NCBI RefSeq assembly: GCF_900109775.1
Contig: NZ_FOAX01000003.1
Location: 372,001-436,000 of the forward strand
Source: Pseudoxanthomonas sp. GM95
Lineage (GTDB): Bacteria; Pseudomonadota; Gammaproteobacteria; Xanthomonadales; Xanthomonadaceae
Direction of reading: 5' to 3'
Length of the DNA stretch: 64,000 nt
The notes under the pieces are model-generated. The model searched no databases, was not told the origin of the DNA, and saw only the letters and a program-made list of their open reading frames with translations. Below are positions 27,108-36,218 of this stretch, one piece after another. A program made the position numbers and the translations under genes. Every line of letters starts with the position of its first letter. Within the stretch, counting starts at the first letter, position 1.

Positions 27108-27928
27108 GGCGTCGCCTCCTGGCGCGCGCGCAACGGCGCGGCGATGTCGGCCGGTTCATCGAACAGCAACCGGTGGATGCGCGCACTGGCCTGCTGGAAG
27201 GCGACGCTGGCGCCGCTGCTCGCGTCGAACTGGTGCGCGTTCAACTCCGCGCGCACCTGGCCCGGATGCGGCGACAGCAGCAGCACGCGCGTGCCGACCA
27301 CTAGCGCCTCTTCGATCGAGTGGGTGACGAACAACAAAGTGAAACGCAGCTGCTCGGCCAGCTCCAGCAGCAGCGCCTGCATGCGCTGGCGAGTGAGTGC
27401 ATCGAGCGCGGCGAAAGGCTCGTCCATCAGCAGCACGCGCGGGCGCATCGCCAGCGCGCGTGCAATGGCCACGCGCTGCTTCATGCCGCCGGACAAGGTG
27501 TGCGGATAGGCCTCGGCGAAGCCCGCGAGGCCGACGCGTTCCAGCGCCTCGTCGGCGCGGGCGATGGCATCGGCGCGGCTCAATTTCTTCTCCGCCGCGC
27601 GCAGGCCGAACACGACGTTCTGGCGCACGGTCTTCCACGGCGCCAGCTGGTCGAACTCCTGGAACACCACCACACGGTCCGGACCCGGCGCACTGACGGC
27701 CTTGCCGTCCAGGCGGATCTGGCCTTCGCGCGGGGCGATGAAGCCGGCCACGGCCTTGAGCAAGGTCGACTTGCCGCAGCCCGACGGCCCCAGCAAGACG
27801 AAGCGGTCGGCCTCGTGCACGTCGAAACTCACCCGATGCGTGGCGCGCACGATTCGCGCGCCATCGGCGTATTCCAGGCTGACGTTGTCCACCTGCAGCA
27901 GCGGCGTCGGCAGCGCGTGCACCGTCAT
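27104..27928 (-). CDS. ABC transporter ATP-binding protein, SsuB/TauB type
   Basis: A 274-residue cytoplasmic ATPase. Walker A GPSGCGKSTLLKAVAGF at about residues 47-63, Q-loop VFQEFDQLAPWKTV, signature LSGGMKQRVAIARAL at about 145-159, Walker B VLLMDEPFAALD, and the switch His in FVTHSIEEAL. The Q-loop wording (FQEF/LAPWKTVRQNV) is that of the nitrate/sulfonate/taurine group. Four bases separate it from the binding-protein stop, and it overlaps the permease start. It energises the importer formed with the genes on either side. Confidence 0.95.
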   Translation of the reverse strand: MTVHALPTPLLQVDNVSLEYADGARIVRATHRVSFDVHEADRFVLLGPSGCGKSTLLKAVAGFIAPREGQIRLDGKAVSAPGPDRVVVFQEFDQLAPWKTVRQNVVFGLRAAEKKLSRADAIARADEALERVGLAGFAEAYPHTLSGGMKQRVAIARALAMRPRVLLMDEPFAALDALTRQRMQALLLELAEQLRFTLLFVTHSIEEALVVGTRVLLLSPHPGQVRAELNAHQFDASSGASVAFQQASARIHRLLFDEPADIAAPLRARQEATP

Positions 27929-27932
27929 CGGA

Positions 27933-29003
27933 TCAGCTCCCGCCCGCGATCAGCGGGTCATCGAAGAAGTAGTCACTGACGGCCGCCGGCGCCTGCTTGA
28001 TCGCGCCGACCTGCTGCATGAACTTGCCCAGGCCCAGCGTGTTCTGCGGCGCGATCTTGAACTGCACCTGCGGGTCCTTGAGCACCTGCAGCACCAGCGC
28101 GCGATCGCTGGAAGGATTGCGCTTGACGAAGATGTCGGCGGCTTCCTCCGGATGCGCGGCGATGAACTTGGCGGCCTCGTCCAGCGCGGCGACGAAGGCG
28201 TGGTAGAGCTTCGGGTTGTCCTGCTGGAACTTGGCCGTGGCGTACAGCACCGTGGCCGAGGACGGCCCGCCCAGCACCTGGTAGGAATCCAGGATCACGT
28301 GCGCCTTCGGATTGCGCACCAGCTCCTGCTGCTGGTACGGCGGCGAGGAAAAATGCGTGTTGACCTCATTGCCACCGGAAATCAGCGCGGCGGCGGCATC
28401 CGGGTGCGGCAGTGCGACCTGCAGCGCGTCCAGTTTCAGCGCTTGGTCCTGGCCCCAGCGCTGGGCCGAGGCGTACTGCAGGATGCGCGACTGCACCGAC
28501 ACCCCGGTCGCCGGCACCGCGATGCGGTCGCCCTGGCCCAGGTCGTCGATGCTTTTCACGCGCGGTGCGTTGCTGATCAGCTGATACGGGAAGTTGCCCA
28601 GCGAGGCGATGCCGCGCACGTCCTGGCGTCCACGCGTGCGATCCCAGATGGTGAACAACGGCCCGGTGCCCGCGCCGGCGATGTCGATCGCCCCGCTCAG
28701 CAGCGCATCGTTGATCGCCGAGCCACCGGAGAGCTGCTGGCTCTGCACGGTGACGTCGATGCCGGCGGCCTTGGCCTGCTGTTCGATCAGGCCGCGCTCC
28801 TGCGCCACGTCCAGCAGCAGGTAAACGATGCCGAACTGCTGGCCGATGCGCAGCGTGGCTTTCTCGGCCTGCGCGCCGTCCGCGCCGGCCTGCGGCTGCG
28901 CCTCACCGCCGCAGGCGGCCAGCAGCACGGTGCACAGCGCCGCGATCAGCAACACGGACAGGCCGCGCGCGCGGCGCGGAGCGAAAGACGGACGTGGGTT
29001 CAT
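27933..29003 (-). CDS. ABC transporter substrate-binding lipoprotein, sulfonate/taurine type
   Basis: A 356-residue protein with a lipoprotein signal: basic start, LSVLLIAALCTVLLAAC with the lipobox Cys near residue 31, then a short Gly/Ala-rich linker. The mature SsuA/TauA-like fold begins LRIGQQFGIVYLLLDVAQER and continues GSAINDALLSGAIDIAGAGT and VPATGVSVQSRILQYA. It captures the substrate in the periplasm for the permease/ATPase encoded downstream. Lipid anchoring of the binding protein is less usual in Gram-negative sulfonate systems but common in Xanthomonads. Ligand class is inferred from the operon. Confidence 0.92.
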   Translation of the reverse strand: MNPRPSFAPRRARGLSVLLIAALCTVLLAACGGEAQPQAGADGAQAEKATLRIGQQFGIVYLLLDVAQERGLIEQQAKAAGIDVTVQSQQLSGGSAINDALLSGAIDIAGAGTGPLFTIWDRTRGRQDVRGIASLGNFPYQLISNAPRVKSIDDLGQGDRIAVPATGVSVQSRILQYASAQRWGQDQALKLDALQVALPHPDAAAALISGGNEVNTHFSSPPYQQQELVRNPKAHVILDSYQVLGGPSSATVLYATAKFQQDNPKLYHAFVAALDEAAKFIAAHPEEAADIFVKRNPSSDRALVLQVLKDPQVQFKIAPQNTLGLGKFMQQVGAIKQAPAAVSDYFFDDPLIAGGS

Positions 29004-29045
29004 GGGACAGCTCGTGGGAAAGGAGTCGAGTCGATGCGCCGCGGA

Positions 29046-29945
29046 TCAGAACGGCACGTCGCCCTCGATGGTGGTGCGGTACAACTTGCGACGTTCGTGA
29101 TCGGGCGTGCCGGCGGCCAGGTGCATCACCGAGCGGTTGTCCCAGAACACCATGTCGTTGGCCTGCCACTGGTGGCGATAGACCAGCGAATCACGCGTGC
29201 TCAGCGCGAACAGTTCGGCCAGCAGCGCATCGCTCTCGTCCTTGGGCAAGCCGACCACGCCGGTGGTGAAGTGCTCGCTGACAAATAGCGCACGGCGGCC
29301 GGTTTCCGGATGCGTGCGCACGATCGGATGCTGCACCGGCACCACTTCGTCGATCTGCGCCTGGGTCAGCGCCGGGCGCCACGGGCTGCGCGCGCGCAGC
29401 TCCTCGTACTTGGCCAGGTAGCTGTGCTCGGCCAGGCGACCGTCGATGGCGCGACGCAGTTCGTCGGGCAGCGTTTCGAAGGCCAGATGCTGGTTGGCAA
29501 ACAAGGTGTCGCCGCCTTCCTTGGGCAGCTCCTGCGCATGCAGCAGCGAACCCAGGCTGGGCTTGTCCTTGTAGGACAGGTCCGAGTGCCAGTAATGGCC
29601 GGCATCGCCCAGGCCGATCGGCTCGCCGTTTTCCTTGATGTTGGAGACCACCAGCACTTCCGGCGTGCCCGCCAGCTGGAACTTGCGCAGCACGTGGATC
29701 TGCAGCGGCCCGAAGCGGCGGCTGAAATCCACCTGCTGGGCCGGGGTGATGCTCACATCGCGGAACACCAGCACGTGGTGGTCCAGGTGCGCCTGGTGGA
29801 TGCGCTTGAAGGTCGCCGTATCCACCGGCTGCGACAGGTCCAGGCCGATCACCTCGGCGCCCAGTGGCGCGTCGAACGGCAGGATCTGGACCTCGCCGGC
29901 AGGAGACGAAGCGGTGGGAGAGACGGCAAAGGCGGCGCTGGCCAT
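29046..29945 (-). CDS. TauD/TfdA-family Fe(II)/2-oxoglutarate dioxygenase
   Basis: A 299-residue enzyme with the complete iron and co-substrate set: His120 and Asp122 in HYWHSDLSYKDKPS, distal His275 in SVMHLAAG and Arg290 in LYRTTIEG. It oxidises a substrate with O2 and 2-oxoglutarate; in TauD, hydroxylated taurine releases sulfite. As first gene of an operon with a sulfonate-type ABC importer (42 bases before the binding-protein start), it probably liberates sulfur from an imported sulfonate or sulfate ester. The exact substrate (taurine, alkylsulfate or other) is not decided by sequence. Confidence 0.9.
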   Translation of the reverse strand: MASAAFAVSPTASSPAGEVQILPFDAPLGAEVIGLDLSQPVDTATFKRIHQAHLDHHVLVFRDVSITPAQQVDFSRRFGPLQIHVLRKFQLAGTPEVLVVSNIKENGEPIGLGDAGHYWHSDLSYKDKPSLGSLLHAQELPKEGGDTLFANQHLAFETLPDELRRAIDGRLAEHSYLAKYEELRARSPWRPALTQAQIDEVVPVQHPIVRTHPETGRRALFVSEHFTTGVVGLPKDESDALLAELFALSTRDSLVYRHQWQANDMVFWDNRSVMHLAAGTPDHERRKLYRTTIEGDVPF

Positions 29946-29997
29946 GACACGTACCTGGACACGAAAGGGAATCCGCGCACTTCAGCGCAGGGTGCCC

Positions 29998-30026
29998 ACC
30001 CTAGGCACCGCGCCCGGGCCGGTGAA
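29998..30026 (-). promoter_or_regulatory. Candidate promoter of the dioxygenase-ABC operon
   Basis: On the minus strand, TTCACC (complement of 30021-30026) and TAGGGT (complement of 29998-30003) are separated by 17 bases, the spacing of a sigma-70 promoter. It lies 53 bases upstream of the dioxygenase start. The -10 form TAGGGT resembles TAGGMT-like boxes seen upstream of other genes here. Confidence 0.45.
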
Positions 30027-30136
30027 ATGGCGATCGGCACCACACATATGAGCTTTCGGCCATAAGCAAGCGCATCAGCGCCCGTGACAGCCTCCCCGTT
30101 TGGGTGGCAGTGGGGTGCGCGGGATTAGGCTGCAGC

Positions 30137-30230
30137 GGCGTCCGGGCCTGCCATACACCGCCCGGACAGGCGGTTTAGGGCGCGCCGATTGCGCTTGCAG
30201 ATGCCCGCTTCGCGCGGGCATCTGATTTTT
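30137..30230 (+). ncRNA. Possible small RNA or structured leader
   Basis: A plus-strand stretch with two strong hairpins: GTCCGGGC (30040-series arm at 30140-30147) pairing with GCCCGGAC (30160-30167), and the terminator at 30198-30230. A -10-like TAGGCT lies at 30126-30131. There is no plus-strand gene upstream for the terminator to serve, so the transcript may be a roughly 95-base small RNA. The alternative is an attenuating leader of the TerC-family gene, whose start is 134 bases downstream. Confidence 0.35.
30198..30230 (+). terminator. Orphan rho-independent terminator
   Basis: A perfect 11-bp stem CAGATGCCCGC / GCGGGCATCTG with a five-base loop followed by ATTTTT. Oriented for plus-strand transcripts, yet the only gene to its left is divergent (minus strand). 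Confidence 0.88.
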
Positions 30231-30364
30231 GCCGCATGCACAGGCCTTGCTCCAAGCGGCCCTGCAGCCCGCCCCACGCCGGCATGACAACCCTGACAGC
30301 CGGCAACGGCGCCCTCACGGCTGCGTGCGAGACTGCGCGGCCTGACGCGATCTGAGACGTAACG

Positions 30365-31906
30365 ATGGAATGGCTTGCCGACCCCTCGATTTGGGTGGGT
30401 CTTCTGACACTGGTTGTCCTGGAAATCATCCTGGGCATCGACAACCTGGTGTTCATCGCCATCCTGACCGACAAGCTGCCGCCCGCGCAGCGCGACAAGG
30501 CCCGCCTGATCGGCCTGAGCCTGGCGCTGGGCATGCGCCTGATCCTGCTGGCGACGCTGTCGTGGATCATGAAACTCACCGATCCGCTGTTCGCCATCGC
30601 GGGCAAGGATTTCTCCGGACGCGACCTGATCCTGCTGATCGGCGGCGCGTTCCTGCTGTTCAAGGCGACGATGGAGCTGCACGAGCGGCTGGAACCCAAC
30701 GACGCGCACAACGGCCAGGCCAAGGCGTTTGCCAGCTTCGGCCTGGTGATCACCCAGATCGTGGTGCTGGATGCGGTGTTCTCGCTGGACTCGGTGATCA
30801 CGGCGGTCGGCATGATCGACCACCTGGGCGTGATGTACGCGGCGGTGATCATCGCGATGGCGGTGATGATGCTGGCCAGCAAGCCGCTGACGCGCTTCGT
30901 CGGCAAGCACCCGACGGTGGTGATCCTGTGCCTGGGCTTCCTGCTGATGATCGGCTTCAGCCTGCTGGCCGAAGGCCTGGGCTTCAAGATTCCCAAGGGC
31001 TATCTGTACGCGGCGATCGCTTTCTCGATCCTGATCGAGGCGTTCAACCAGTGGTCGCGCTTCAACCGCGAGCGCCACGCCAAGCAGAAGCCCTTCCGCG
31101 CGCGCACCGCCGATGCGGTGATGCGCCTGCTCGGCGCGCGCCCGGGCGACAGCGAGGCCCACGCCGATCCCGAGCAGACGCAGGATGCGAGCGAAACCCT
31201 GCATCCGGCCGAGCACGACATGATCCGCAGCGTGCTGACCCTGGCCGAACGCACGGTATCCACGGTGATGACCGTGCGCGCCGACCTGGACTGGGTCGAT
31301 GCCAACCGTGATCCGGCTTCGACCGTGCAGAAGCTGATCGACACGCCGCACACGCGCCTGCTGGTCTGCGATGGCGAGCTGGACAGCCTGCACGGCGTGG
31401 TCCAGAGCCGCGACCTGCTGGCCAGCGTGCTGCGTGGCGAGGCCCTGGATCTTGTCAGCGCGGCGCGCGAGCCGCTGATCCTGCACGAGAGCACCACCGC
31501 GCTGCGCGCACTGGAACAGATCCGCGAGCATCCGATCCCGCTGGCGGTGATCGTGGACGAATACGGCGGTATCGAAGGCCTGGTCACGGCCAACGACCTG
31601 CTGGCCGCCATCGCCGGCGACCTGGCCGATACGCAGGACGCCGACTACGGCGTGGAGACGGTCAGCGAAGGCGTGTGGATCATCGACGGCTCGATGAGCA
31701 TGGACGAGATCGAGCGCGCCACTGGCGTGTCGCTGCCGCGCTCGGCGCAGTACCAGACGCTGTCGGGACTGTTCCTAAACGCGTTGGATCGCCTGCCGAT
31801 CGCCGGCGACACGCTGACGCTGGACTCGGTCATCGCCGAGGTCACCTCGCTGGAGCGCCGCCGCGTCGGCAAGGCCCGCCTGAGCCTGCGCGACACCGCC
31901 GCCTGA
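30365..31906 (+). CDS. TerC-family membrane protein with CBS pair and CorC domain (YoaE/YegH-like)
   Basis: A 513-residue inner-membrane protein. Residues about 1-230 are the TerC domain with seven helices and the metal-site motifs [12 protein letters not shown] and [19 protein letters not shown]. Two CBS domains follow at about 300-415, and a CorC/HlyC-type domain ends the protein (about 430-505; [20 protein letters not shown]). This layout is that of E. coli YoaE/YegH. TerC proteins are linked to metal export, often manganese, in other bacteria; the CBS pair would bind an adenine nucleotide. Ribosome binding site is weak. A large hairpin follows the stop. Confidence 0.92.
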   Translation: MEWLADPSIWVGLLTLVVLEIILGIDNLVFIAILTDKLPPAQRDKARLIGLSLALGMRLILLATLSWIMKLTDPLFAIAGKDFSGRDLILLIGGAFLLFKATMELHERLEPNDAHNGQAKAFASFGLVITQIVVLDAVFSLDSVITAVGMIDHLGVMYAAVIIAMAVMMLASKPLTRFVGKHPTVVILCLGFLLMIGFSLLAEGLGFKIPKGYLYAAIAFSILIEAFNQWSRFNRERHAKQKPFRARTADAVMRLLGARPGDSEAHADPEQTQDASETLHPAEHDMIRSVLTLAERTVSTVMTVRADLDWVDANRDPASTVQKLIDTPHTRLLVCDGELDSLHGVVQSRDLLASVLRGEALDLVSAAREPLILHESTTALRALEQIREHPIPLAVIVDEYGGIEGLVTANDLLAAIAGDLADTQDADYGVETVSEGVWIIDGSMSMDEIERATGVSLPRSAQYQTLSGLFLNALDRLPIAGDTLTLDSVIAEVTSLERRRVGKARLSLRDTAA

Positions 31907-31910
31907 CGTC

Positions 31911-31952
31911 GCAAAGCACCTGCTGCGTTGTGCGACGCAGAAGGTGCTTTGT
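31911..31952. terminator. Long hairpin after the TerC-family gene
   Basis: GCAAAGCACCT (31911-31921) pairs with AGGTGCTTTGT (31942-31952), and an inner GCTGCGT pairs with ACGCAG. The U-tract is minimal, so it is a stem-type 3' end or processing signal; it begins about five bases after the stop codon. Confidence 0.6.
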
Positions 31953-31999
31953 GAGATGCGCAGGCACCATGGCGCGCCATCGGTTACGAGTGTCGCGCC

Positions 32000-33838
32000 A
32001 TGCCCGTCGTGTCTTCCGTCCGCGTCGCCCTGGCCTGCGTAATGCTGGCATTGGCGGCCACCGCGCAGGCGCAGGCGCAGGGCACGCGCACCTGGGCCAA
32101 TCCGGTCGACCTCGACTACCGCTACAACTTCGAACTGCTCAACGAAGGCATCAGCTTCCGCACCGGCGCCGATCCGGTGATCGTCCGCCACGGCGATGCC
32201 TATTACCTGTTCCTGACCATCGCCGATGGGTATTGGCGCTCGACCAACCTGCTGGACTGGCATTTCGTCACGCCCAGCCGCTGGCCGTTCGAACCGCTGG
32301 TCGCGCCGGCCGCGGTGTCCGATGGCAAGACGTTGGTGCTGATGCAATCGGCCTACGCGCCGCGGCCGGTGCTGCAGAGCACCGATCCAGCCAGCGGAAA
32401 GATGGATTTTCTCACCCGCCTGTTGCCGGAACTGCCGACCGCAGTGAAGGCCAACTTCGACGACCAGGTGCCGCCAGGCATGCTGCCGTCGGGGCCGTGG
32501 GACCCTGACCTGTTCATCGACGATGACGGCCAGTGGTATCTGTACTGGGGCTCGTCGGACAAGTTCCCGCTGTACGGGCTGCCGCTGGATCGCACCGCAC
32601 ATGGTTTTGCCTATCGGGGGACGCCCAAGCCGCTGGTCGCGCTAGACCCGGAGCACCACGGCTGGGAGCGCTTCGGCCAGGACCATCGCGGCGCGTTCTT
32701 CGCCGATGGCAAGCCGATCGGCAACTATCTGGAAGGGTCGTGGATGACCAAGCACAACGGTCGCTATTACCTGCAGTACGGCGCGCCCGGCACCGAACAC
32801 AACGCCTACGCCAACGGCACCTACGTGAGCGATTCGCCGCTAGGGCCCTTCACCTACGCCGCGTACAACCCGATCGCCTACAAGCCCGGTGGCTTCGTGC
32901 AGGGCGCCGGGCATGGCTCGACCTTCCAGGACGCGCACGGCAACTGGTTCAACAGCGGTACGCCGTGGATCGGGGTGAACCAGACCTTCGAGCGGCGCAT
33001 CGCGATGTTCCCCGGCGGGTTCTACGACGATGGTCAGATGCGGTTCTCCACGCGCTTCGGCGACTTTCCGCACTGGATGCCGGAGGGCAAGGTCGACGAT
33101 CCCGAGGCGCTGTTCACTGGCTGGATGCTGCTGTCGTATCGCAAGCCCGCAACGTCGTCCTCGGACGACGGCACGCATCGCGCGCCCAATGTCACCGACG
33201 AGAATCCGCGCACCTTCTGGGTGGCCAGCAGCACGCGCGCCGGAGAAACGCTGACCGTGGACCTCAAGGGCGAGAAGACCGTGCGCGCGGTGCAGGTGAA
33301 CTTTGCCGACTACCAGTCCGGGATCTTCGGCGATGGCGCGCAGGTCTACACCAGCTTCCAGCTGCAGCATTCGCGCGATGGCAAGCAGTGGGAACCGCTG
33401 GCCGACGTGAGCGACGATCCGGCCACGCGCCGCGACCGTCCCAATGCATATCTGCAGCTGCCCGCGCCGGTGCGCACGCGTTACATCCGCTACGTACATG
33501 GCCACGTCGGCGCGGCGCACCTGGCGATCAGCGACCTGCGCGTGTTCGGCAATGCCGACGGTCACGCCCCGCCTGCGCCGACCGGCATCACCGCCACGCG
33601 CGACGCCGATCGCCGTAACGCGACGATCCGCTGGAAGCCCGTGCCCGGCGCGGTCGGCTACAACGTGCGCTGGGGCCTGCGCCGGGATCGGCTGACCCTG
33701 ACCTACCAGGTCTTCGCCGATCGCGGCACCACGCTGGAACTGCGCGCGCTCAACACCGATCCGGCCTATGCGATCTCAGTGGAAGCCTTCGACGAACGCG
33801 GCGTGTCGCCGCTGGGCGCGGTGTTGTCCCTGCCCTGA
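32000..33838 (+). CDS. Secreted glycoside hydrolase family 43-like protein with discoidin and Fn3 domains
   Basis: A 612-residue exported enzyme. A signal peptide (VALACVMLALAATAQAQAQG) ends near residue 27. Residues about 30-370 form a five-bladed GH43-type propeller: general-base region TGADPVIVRHGDAYYLF, then SGPWDPDLFIDDDGQWYLYW and LEGSWMTKHNGRYYLQYGAP, which supply the acidic triad (Asp, Asp, Glu). A coagulation factor 5/8-type carbohydrate-binding domain follows (about 390-515; VDLKGEKTVRAVQVNF, YIRYVHGHVG), then an Fn3-like domain to the end. Likely an arabinosidase, xylosidase or related plant-polysaccharide enzyme. Monocistronic; no uptake genes adjoin. Confidence 0.88.
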   Translation: MPVVSSVRVALACVMLALAATAQAQAQGTRTWANPVDLDYRYNFELLNEGISFRTGADPVIVRHGDAYYLFLTIADGYWRSTNLLDWHFVTPSRWPFEPLVAPAAVSDGKTLVLMQSAYAPRPVLQSTDPASGKMDFLTRLLPELPTAVKANFDDQVPPGMLPSGPWDPDLFIDDDGQWYLYWGSSDKFPLYGLPLDRTAHGFAYRGTPKPLVALDPEHHGWERFGQDHRGAFFADGKPIGNYLEGSWMTKHNGRYYLQYGAPGTEHNAYANGTYVSDSPLGPFTYAAYNPIAYKPGGFVQGAGHGSTFQDAHGNWFNSGTPWIGVNQTFERRIAMFPGGFYDDGQMRFSTRFGDFPHWMPEGKVDDPEALFTGWMLLSYRKPATSSSDDGTHRAPNVTDENPRTFWVASSTRAGETLTVDLKGEKTVRAVQVNFADYQSGIFGDGAQVYTSFQLQHSRDGKQWEPLADVSDDPATRRDRPNAYLQLPAPVRTRYIRYVHGHVGAAHLAISDLRVFGNADGHAPPAPTGITATRDADRRNATIRWKPVPGAVGYNVRWGLRRDRLTLTYQVFADRGTTLELRALNTDPAYAISVEAFDERGVSPLGAVLSLP

Positions 33839-33862
33839 TTCCGGCGCGCTTTCATGACGGGC

Positions 33863-33888
33863 AAAAAGAAGGCCGGGGTGATCCGGCC
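33863..33888 (-). terminator. Minus-strand intrinsic terminator
   Basis: GGCCGG-N6-CCGGCC followed on the minus strand by TTCTTTTT. It lies 213 bases beyond the stop codon of the 34102-34284 gene, an unusually long 3' stretch, and converges on the GH43 gene end. Confidence 0.7.
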
Positions 33889-34101
33889 AAGAAGGGGATA
33901 GCCCCCGACCCTGCATGCGACCGGCTCAGTGGTCGCGCCCGGGGTCCTTGCTGAGCGGCATCCGTTGCCGGTGCGGGGCTGCTGTCGGGGGCGGGACCAG
34001 CATGCCCGCCCGTGCCGGCCGCGTCTGTCGGCCAACGGCCTGATGACCTGTAGGAAAAGTCCGAGCGGGTCGCGGCGGCGAGTCAACCGCCGTCGCCAGC
34101 G

Positions 34102-34284
34102 TCAGAGGTCGAGCGCGTTTTCCAGTTCCTGCAGCGGGATCGCGCCGTTGGCCACGTCCTCGGCCAGGGTGAAGTCCAGATCGGATTCGGCATCGTCGGC
34201 ATGGAGGGTGTAGCCATGGCGTTCGAGCAGCGCGCGCTTCTGCGCGACGTTCAGGAGGAACAAAACGGACGGGAATTTCGACAT
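34102..34284 (-). CDS. Small conserved acidic protein, function unknown
   Basis: A 60-residue protein, MSKFPSVLFLLNVAQKRALL then a strongly acidic stretch (HADDAESDLDFTLAEDVANG) and a leucine-rich end. No transmembrane segment or known domain. Codon use and amino-acid composition look real, and the same frame upstream of 34284 is arginine/serine-rich shadow sequence. Not recognised beyond resembling small conserved proteins of Xanthomonads. The next minus-strand gene (34370-34708) lies 85 bases upstream and could be cotranscribed. Confidence 0.6.
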   Translation of the reverse strand: MSKFPSVLFLLNVAQKRALLERHGYTLHADDAESDLDFTLAEDVANGAIPLQELENALDL

Positions 34285-34369
34285 CAGCAGGCGATGGGGC
34301 GACGGGCCGGGAGCGGGAAACCCGGCGATTCTAACGAGGCCGGCGCCCGATCGCGGCCCCGCGGGCGGA

Positions 34370-34708
34370 TCAGGCCGCGCGGTCGTCCACTGCGGCGGTC
34401 CGCAGGGCCACGCGCAGGCCCTCGCGGGCAATGCTCCAGCTGGGACAGCCGAAACTGACCAGGATGGTGTCGGTGGCGATTTCGAACGCCACGGTCTGCT
34501 GCGGGGTGAAGTTGCGCGAGAGATCGTCGTAGACCTCGCCGAAGGCGCTCCACCACTCCACTTCGCTACCGGCGTTGTGCATCTGGGTGCTGACGTACTC
34601 GCGGATGAGGCTGATGGCCTGGCGGACTTCCTGGTCACTGACGCCACGACGAAAGATGCGGATTTCGACATCGGACGCGTCCTGCGTCCTGGGGTTCACT
34701 GCGTTCAT
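34370..34708 (-). CDS. Conserved hypothetical protein
   Basis: A 112-residue soluble protein: MNAVNPRTQDASDVEIRIFR, an acidic helix with QAISLIREYVSTQMHNAGSE, and a strand-rich end FEIATDTILVSFGCPSWSIA. No signal peptide or catalytic motif. Good GC-biased third codon positions support coding. Start 34708 removes a long basic extension (to 34876) that looks non-coding. Function unknown. Confidence 0.65.
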   Translation of the reverse strand: MNAVNPRTQDASDVEIRIFRRGVSDQEVRQAISLIREYVSTQMHNAGSEVEWWSAFGEVYDDLSRNFTPQQTVAFEIATDTILVSFGCPSWSIAREGLRVALRTAAVDDRAA

Positions 34709-35034
34709 GCGATGCCACGGGGACTGAAGTGGGGCGGCATGGTGGTGCCTGTGTTGTTTACGGCAGGTGTACGCAAACCGCACTTCCCGTGACGCCTCGC
34801 GCGCAGCGGCGCAATGCCGCAATGCACCACGCCGCGCTGCGCTTTTCGGGACGGGCGGCACGCGGTTTTTCGCCACGTGCTGAACCGTTTTTGTCTGCGA
34901 GCCATCGCCGGGCTGACGATGCCGTCATGCGTGATGGCGCGTCGTGGTGTGGCGATCGCCCCATCACAGCGCGCGCAATGCATGCGGCACAGCACAACGC
35001 ACATGCGCGCGTGTTGATGCCGACGCGCGCGTGC
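34709..35034. other. Intergenic region without an evident gene
   Basis: 326 bases between the hypothetical gene start and the end of the PerM gene. Several short GC-rich inverted repeats occur (for example around the CGCGCGTG repeats near 35009-35034), but no coding frame or clear terminator. It contains the promoter of the 34370-34708 gene. Confidence 0.4.
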
Positions 35035-36090
35035 TTAATCGACCTGCGTGTCTGCCGCGGTCCGGCCCGGGATCGGCGTTTCAGTATCGAGCGCTCCGAC
35101 CACGTACAGGCGCTTGACCAGTACGTACAGCACCACCGTCAGCGGCGCGGCCAGCAGCACGCCCGGCGGCCCCAGCAGCGCGCCGATGCCGAACAGCGAG
35201 AACAGCAGCAAGGCGGGCGGCAGGTCCACCGCGCGCTGCTGGATCAGCGGCTGCAGCAGGTGGCCTTCCAGCTGCTGCAGCACCACGAACAGCACGAGCG
35301 TGGCCAGCGCGATCTCCGGGCTGACGGTGAAGGCCAGCAGGATCGCCGGGATCGCGGCGAGGATCGGCCCGACGATGGGCACGAAATCCAGCAGCGCGGT
35401 GATGATCCCCAGGCCCAGCGCCACCGGCACGCCCAGCGCCCACAGGCCCAGGCCGGTGAGCAGGCCAACGACGGCCATCGCCACCAGCTGCCCGCCCAGC
35501 CAGGCACGCAGCGCGTAACCACTGGCATCCAGGGCATCGTCCACCGCCGGGCGCGAGCGCATGGGCAGCAGCTTGAGCAGGCCGGTGCGATACAGCTGCG
35601 GCTGCGCGGCCAGATAGATGCCGCCGACCAGCACCAGGAACATGTTGGCGATGCCGCCGGTGGCCGACATCGCCAGCGCGCCGGCGCGCGCGGCCACCGT
35701 GGACACGCTGGACTGCGCGCGCTGGGTCAGCTCGTGCACGGTCGGCCCCAACGGGCTGTTGCCCAGCCAGGCCTGGAAGTGCGCCCAGGCCGCCGGCAAG
35801 GTCTGGCGCAGCGTCGCCACCTGCGCGGCCAGCTGCGAGCCGAACAGCCACATCGCCAGCGCGAAGCCAGCCGCCAGCACCAGCACGGTCACGCCCAGCG
35901 CCACGCCTTCGGGCAAGCGGGTGAAGCGCACCACCTGGCCGACGATGGCGCGCAGCAGCGCCGCCACGACCACCGCGCCGAAGATCAGCAGCACCAGGCC
36001 GGACAGCTGCCACAGCAGCAGGCCGAAGGCGACCAGCGCCAGGGCAATCACCACGCGGGCGGTGTAGGAACGGAGGTCGGAAGCAGGCAT
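35035..36090 (-). CDS. AI-2E/PerM-family transporter
   Basis: A 351-residue inner-membrane protein with about eight helices in the PerM (AI-2 exporter-like) arrangement. It contains the family region VPIVGPILAAIPAILLAFTV and LVLFVVLQQLEGHLLQPLIQ near residues 240-285, followed by GIGALLGPPGVLLAAPLTVV. Family members are proposed to export autoinducer-2, or sodium in some cases, or to act as general permeases; no ligand can be assigned. The ATG at 36090 gives the expected start before TM1. It is separate from the NUDIX gene (128 bases). Confidence 0.9.
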   Translation of the reverse strand: MPASDLRSYTARVVIALALVAFGLLLWQLSGLVLLIFGAVVVAALLRAIVGQVVRFTRLPEGVALGVTVLVLAAGFALAMWLFGSQLAAQVATLRQTLPAAWAHFQAWLGNSPLGPTVHELTQRAQSSVSTVAARAGALAMSATGGIANMFLVLVGGIYLAAQPQLYRTGLLKLLPMRSRPAVDDALDASGYALRAWLGGQLVAMAVVGLLTGLGLWALGVPVALGLGIITALLDFVPIVGPILAAIPAILLAFTVSPEIALATLVLFVVLQQLEGHLLQPLIQQRAVDLPPALLLFSLFGIGALLGPPGVLLAAPLTVVLYVLVKRLYVVGALDTETPIPGRTAADTQVD

Positions 36091-36218
36091 GGGCGTCGCT
36101 CTGGGATCGGGACGCCGTCGGCACGTGCCAACGGACGCGGCACGGTAGCCATGCGCGTGAGAAGACGCCGTGTGCGTGGCGCGTGTGCGCGCGGTGCGAT
36201 ACCGCGCGCGGCGTGTGC

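Noticed and set aside
34709-35034. Possible small gene in the 35 kb gap
   Set aside because: Short frames here are Arg-rich, lack start context and do not look like proteins.
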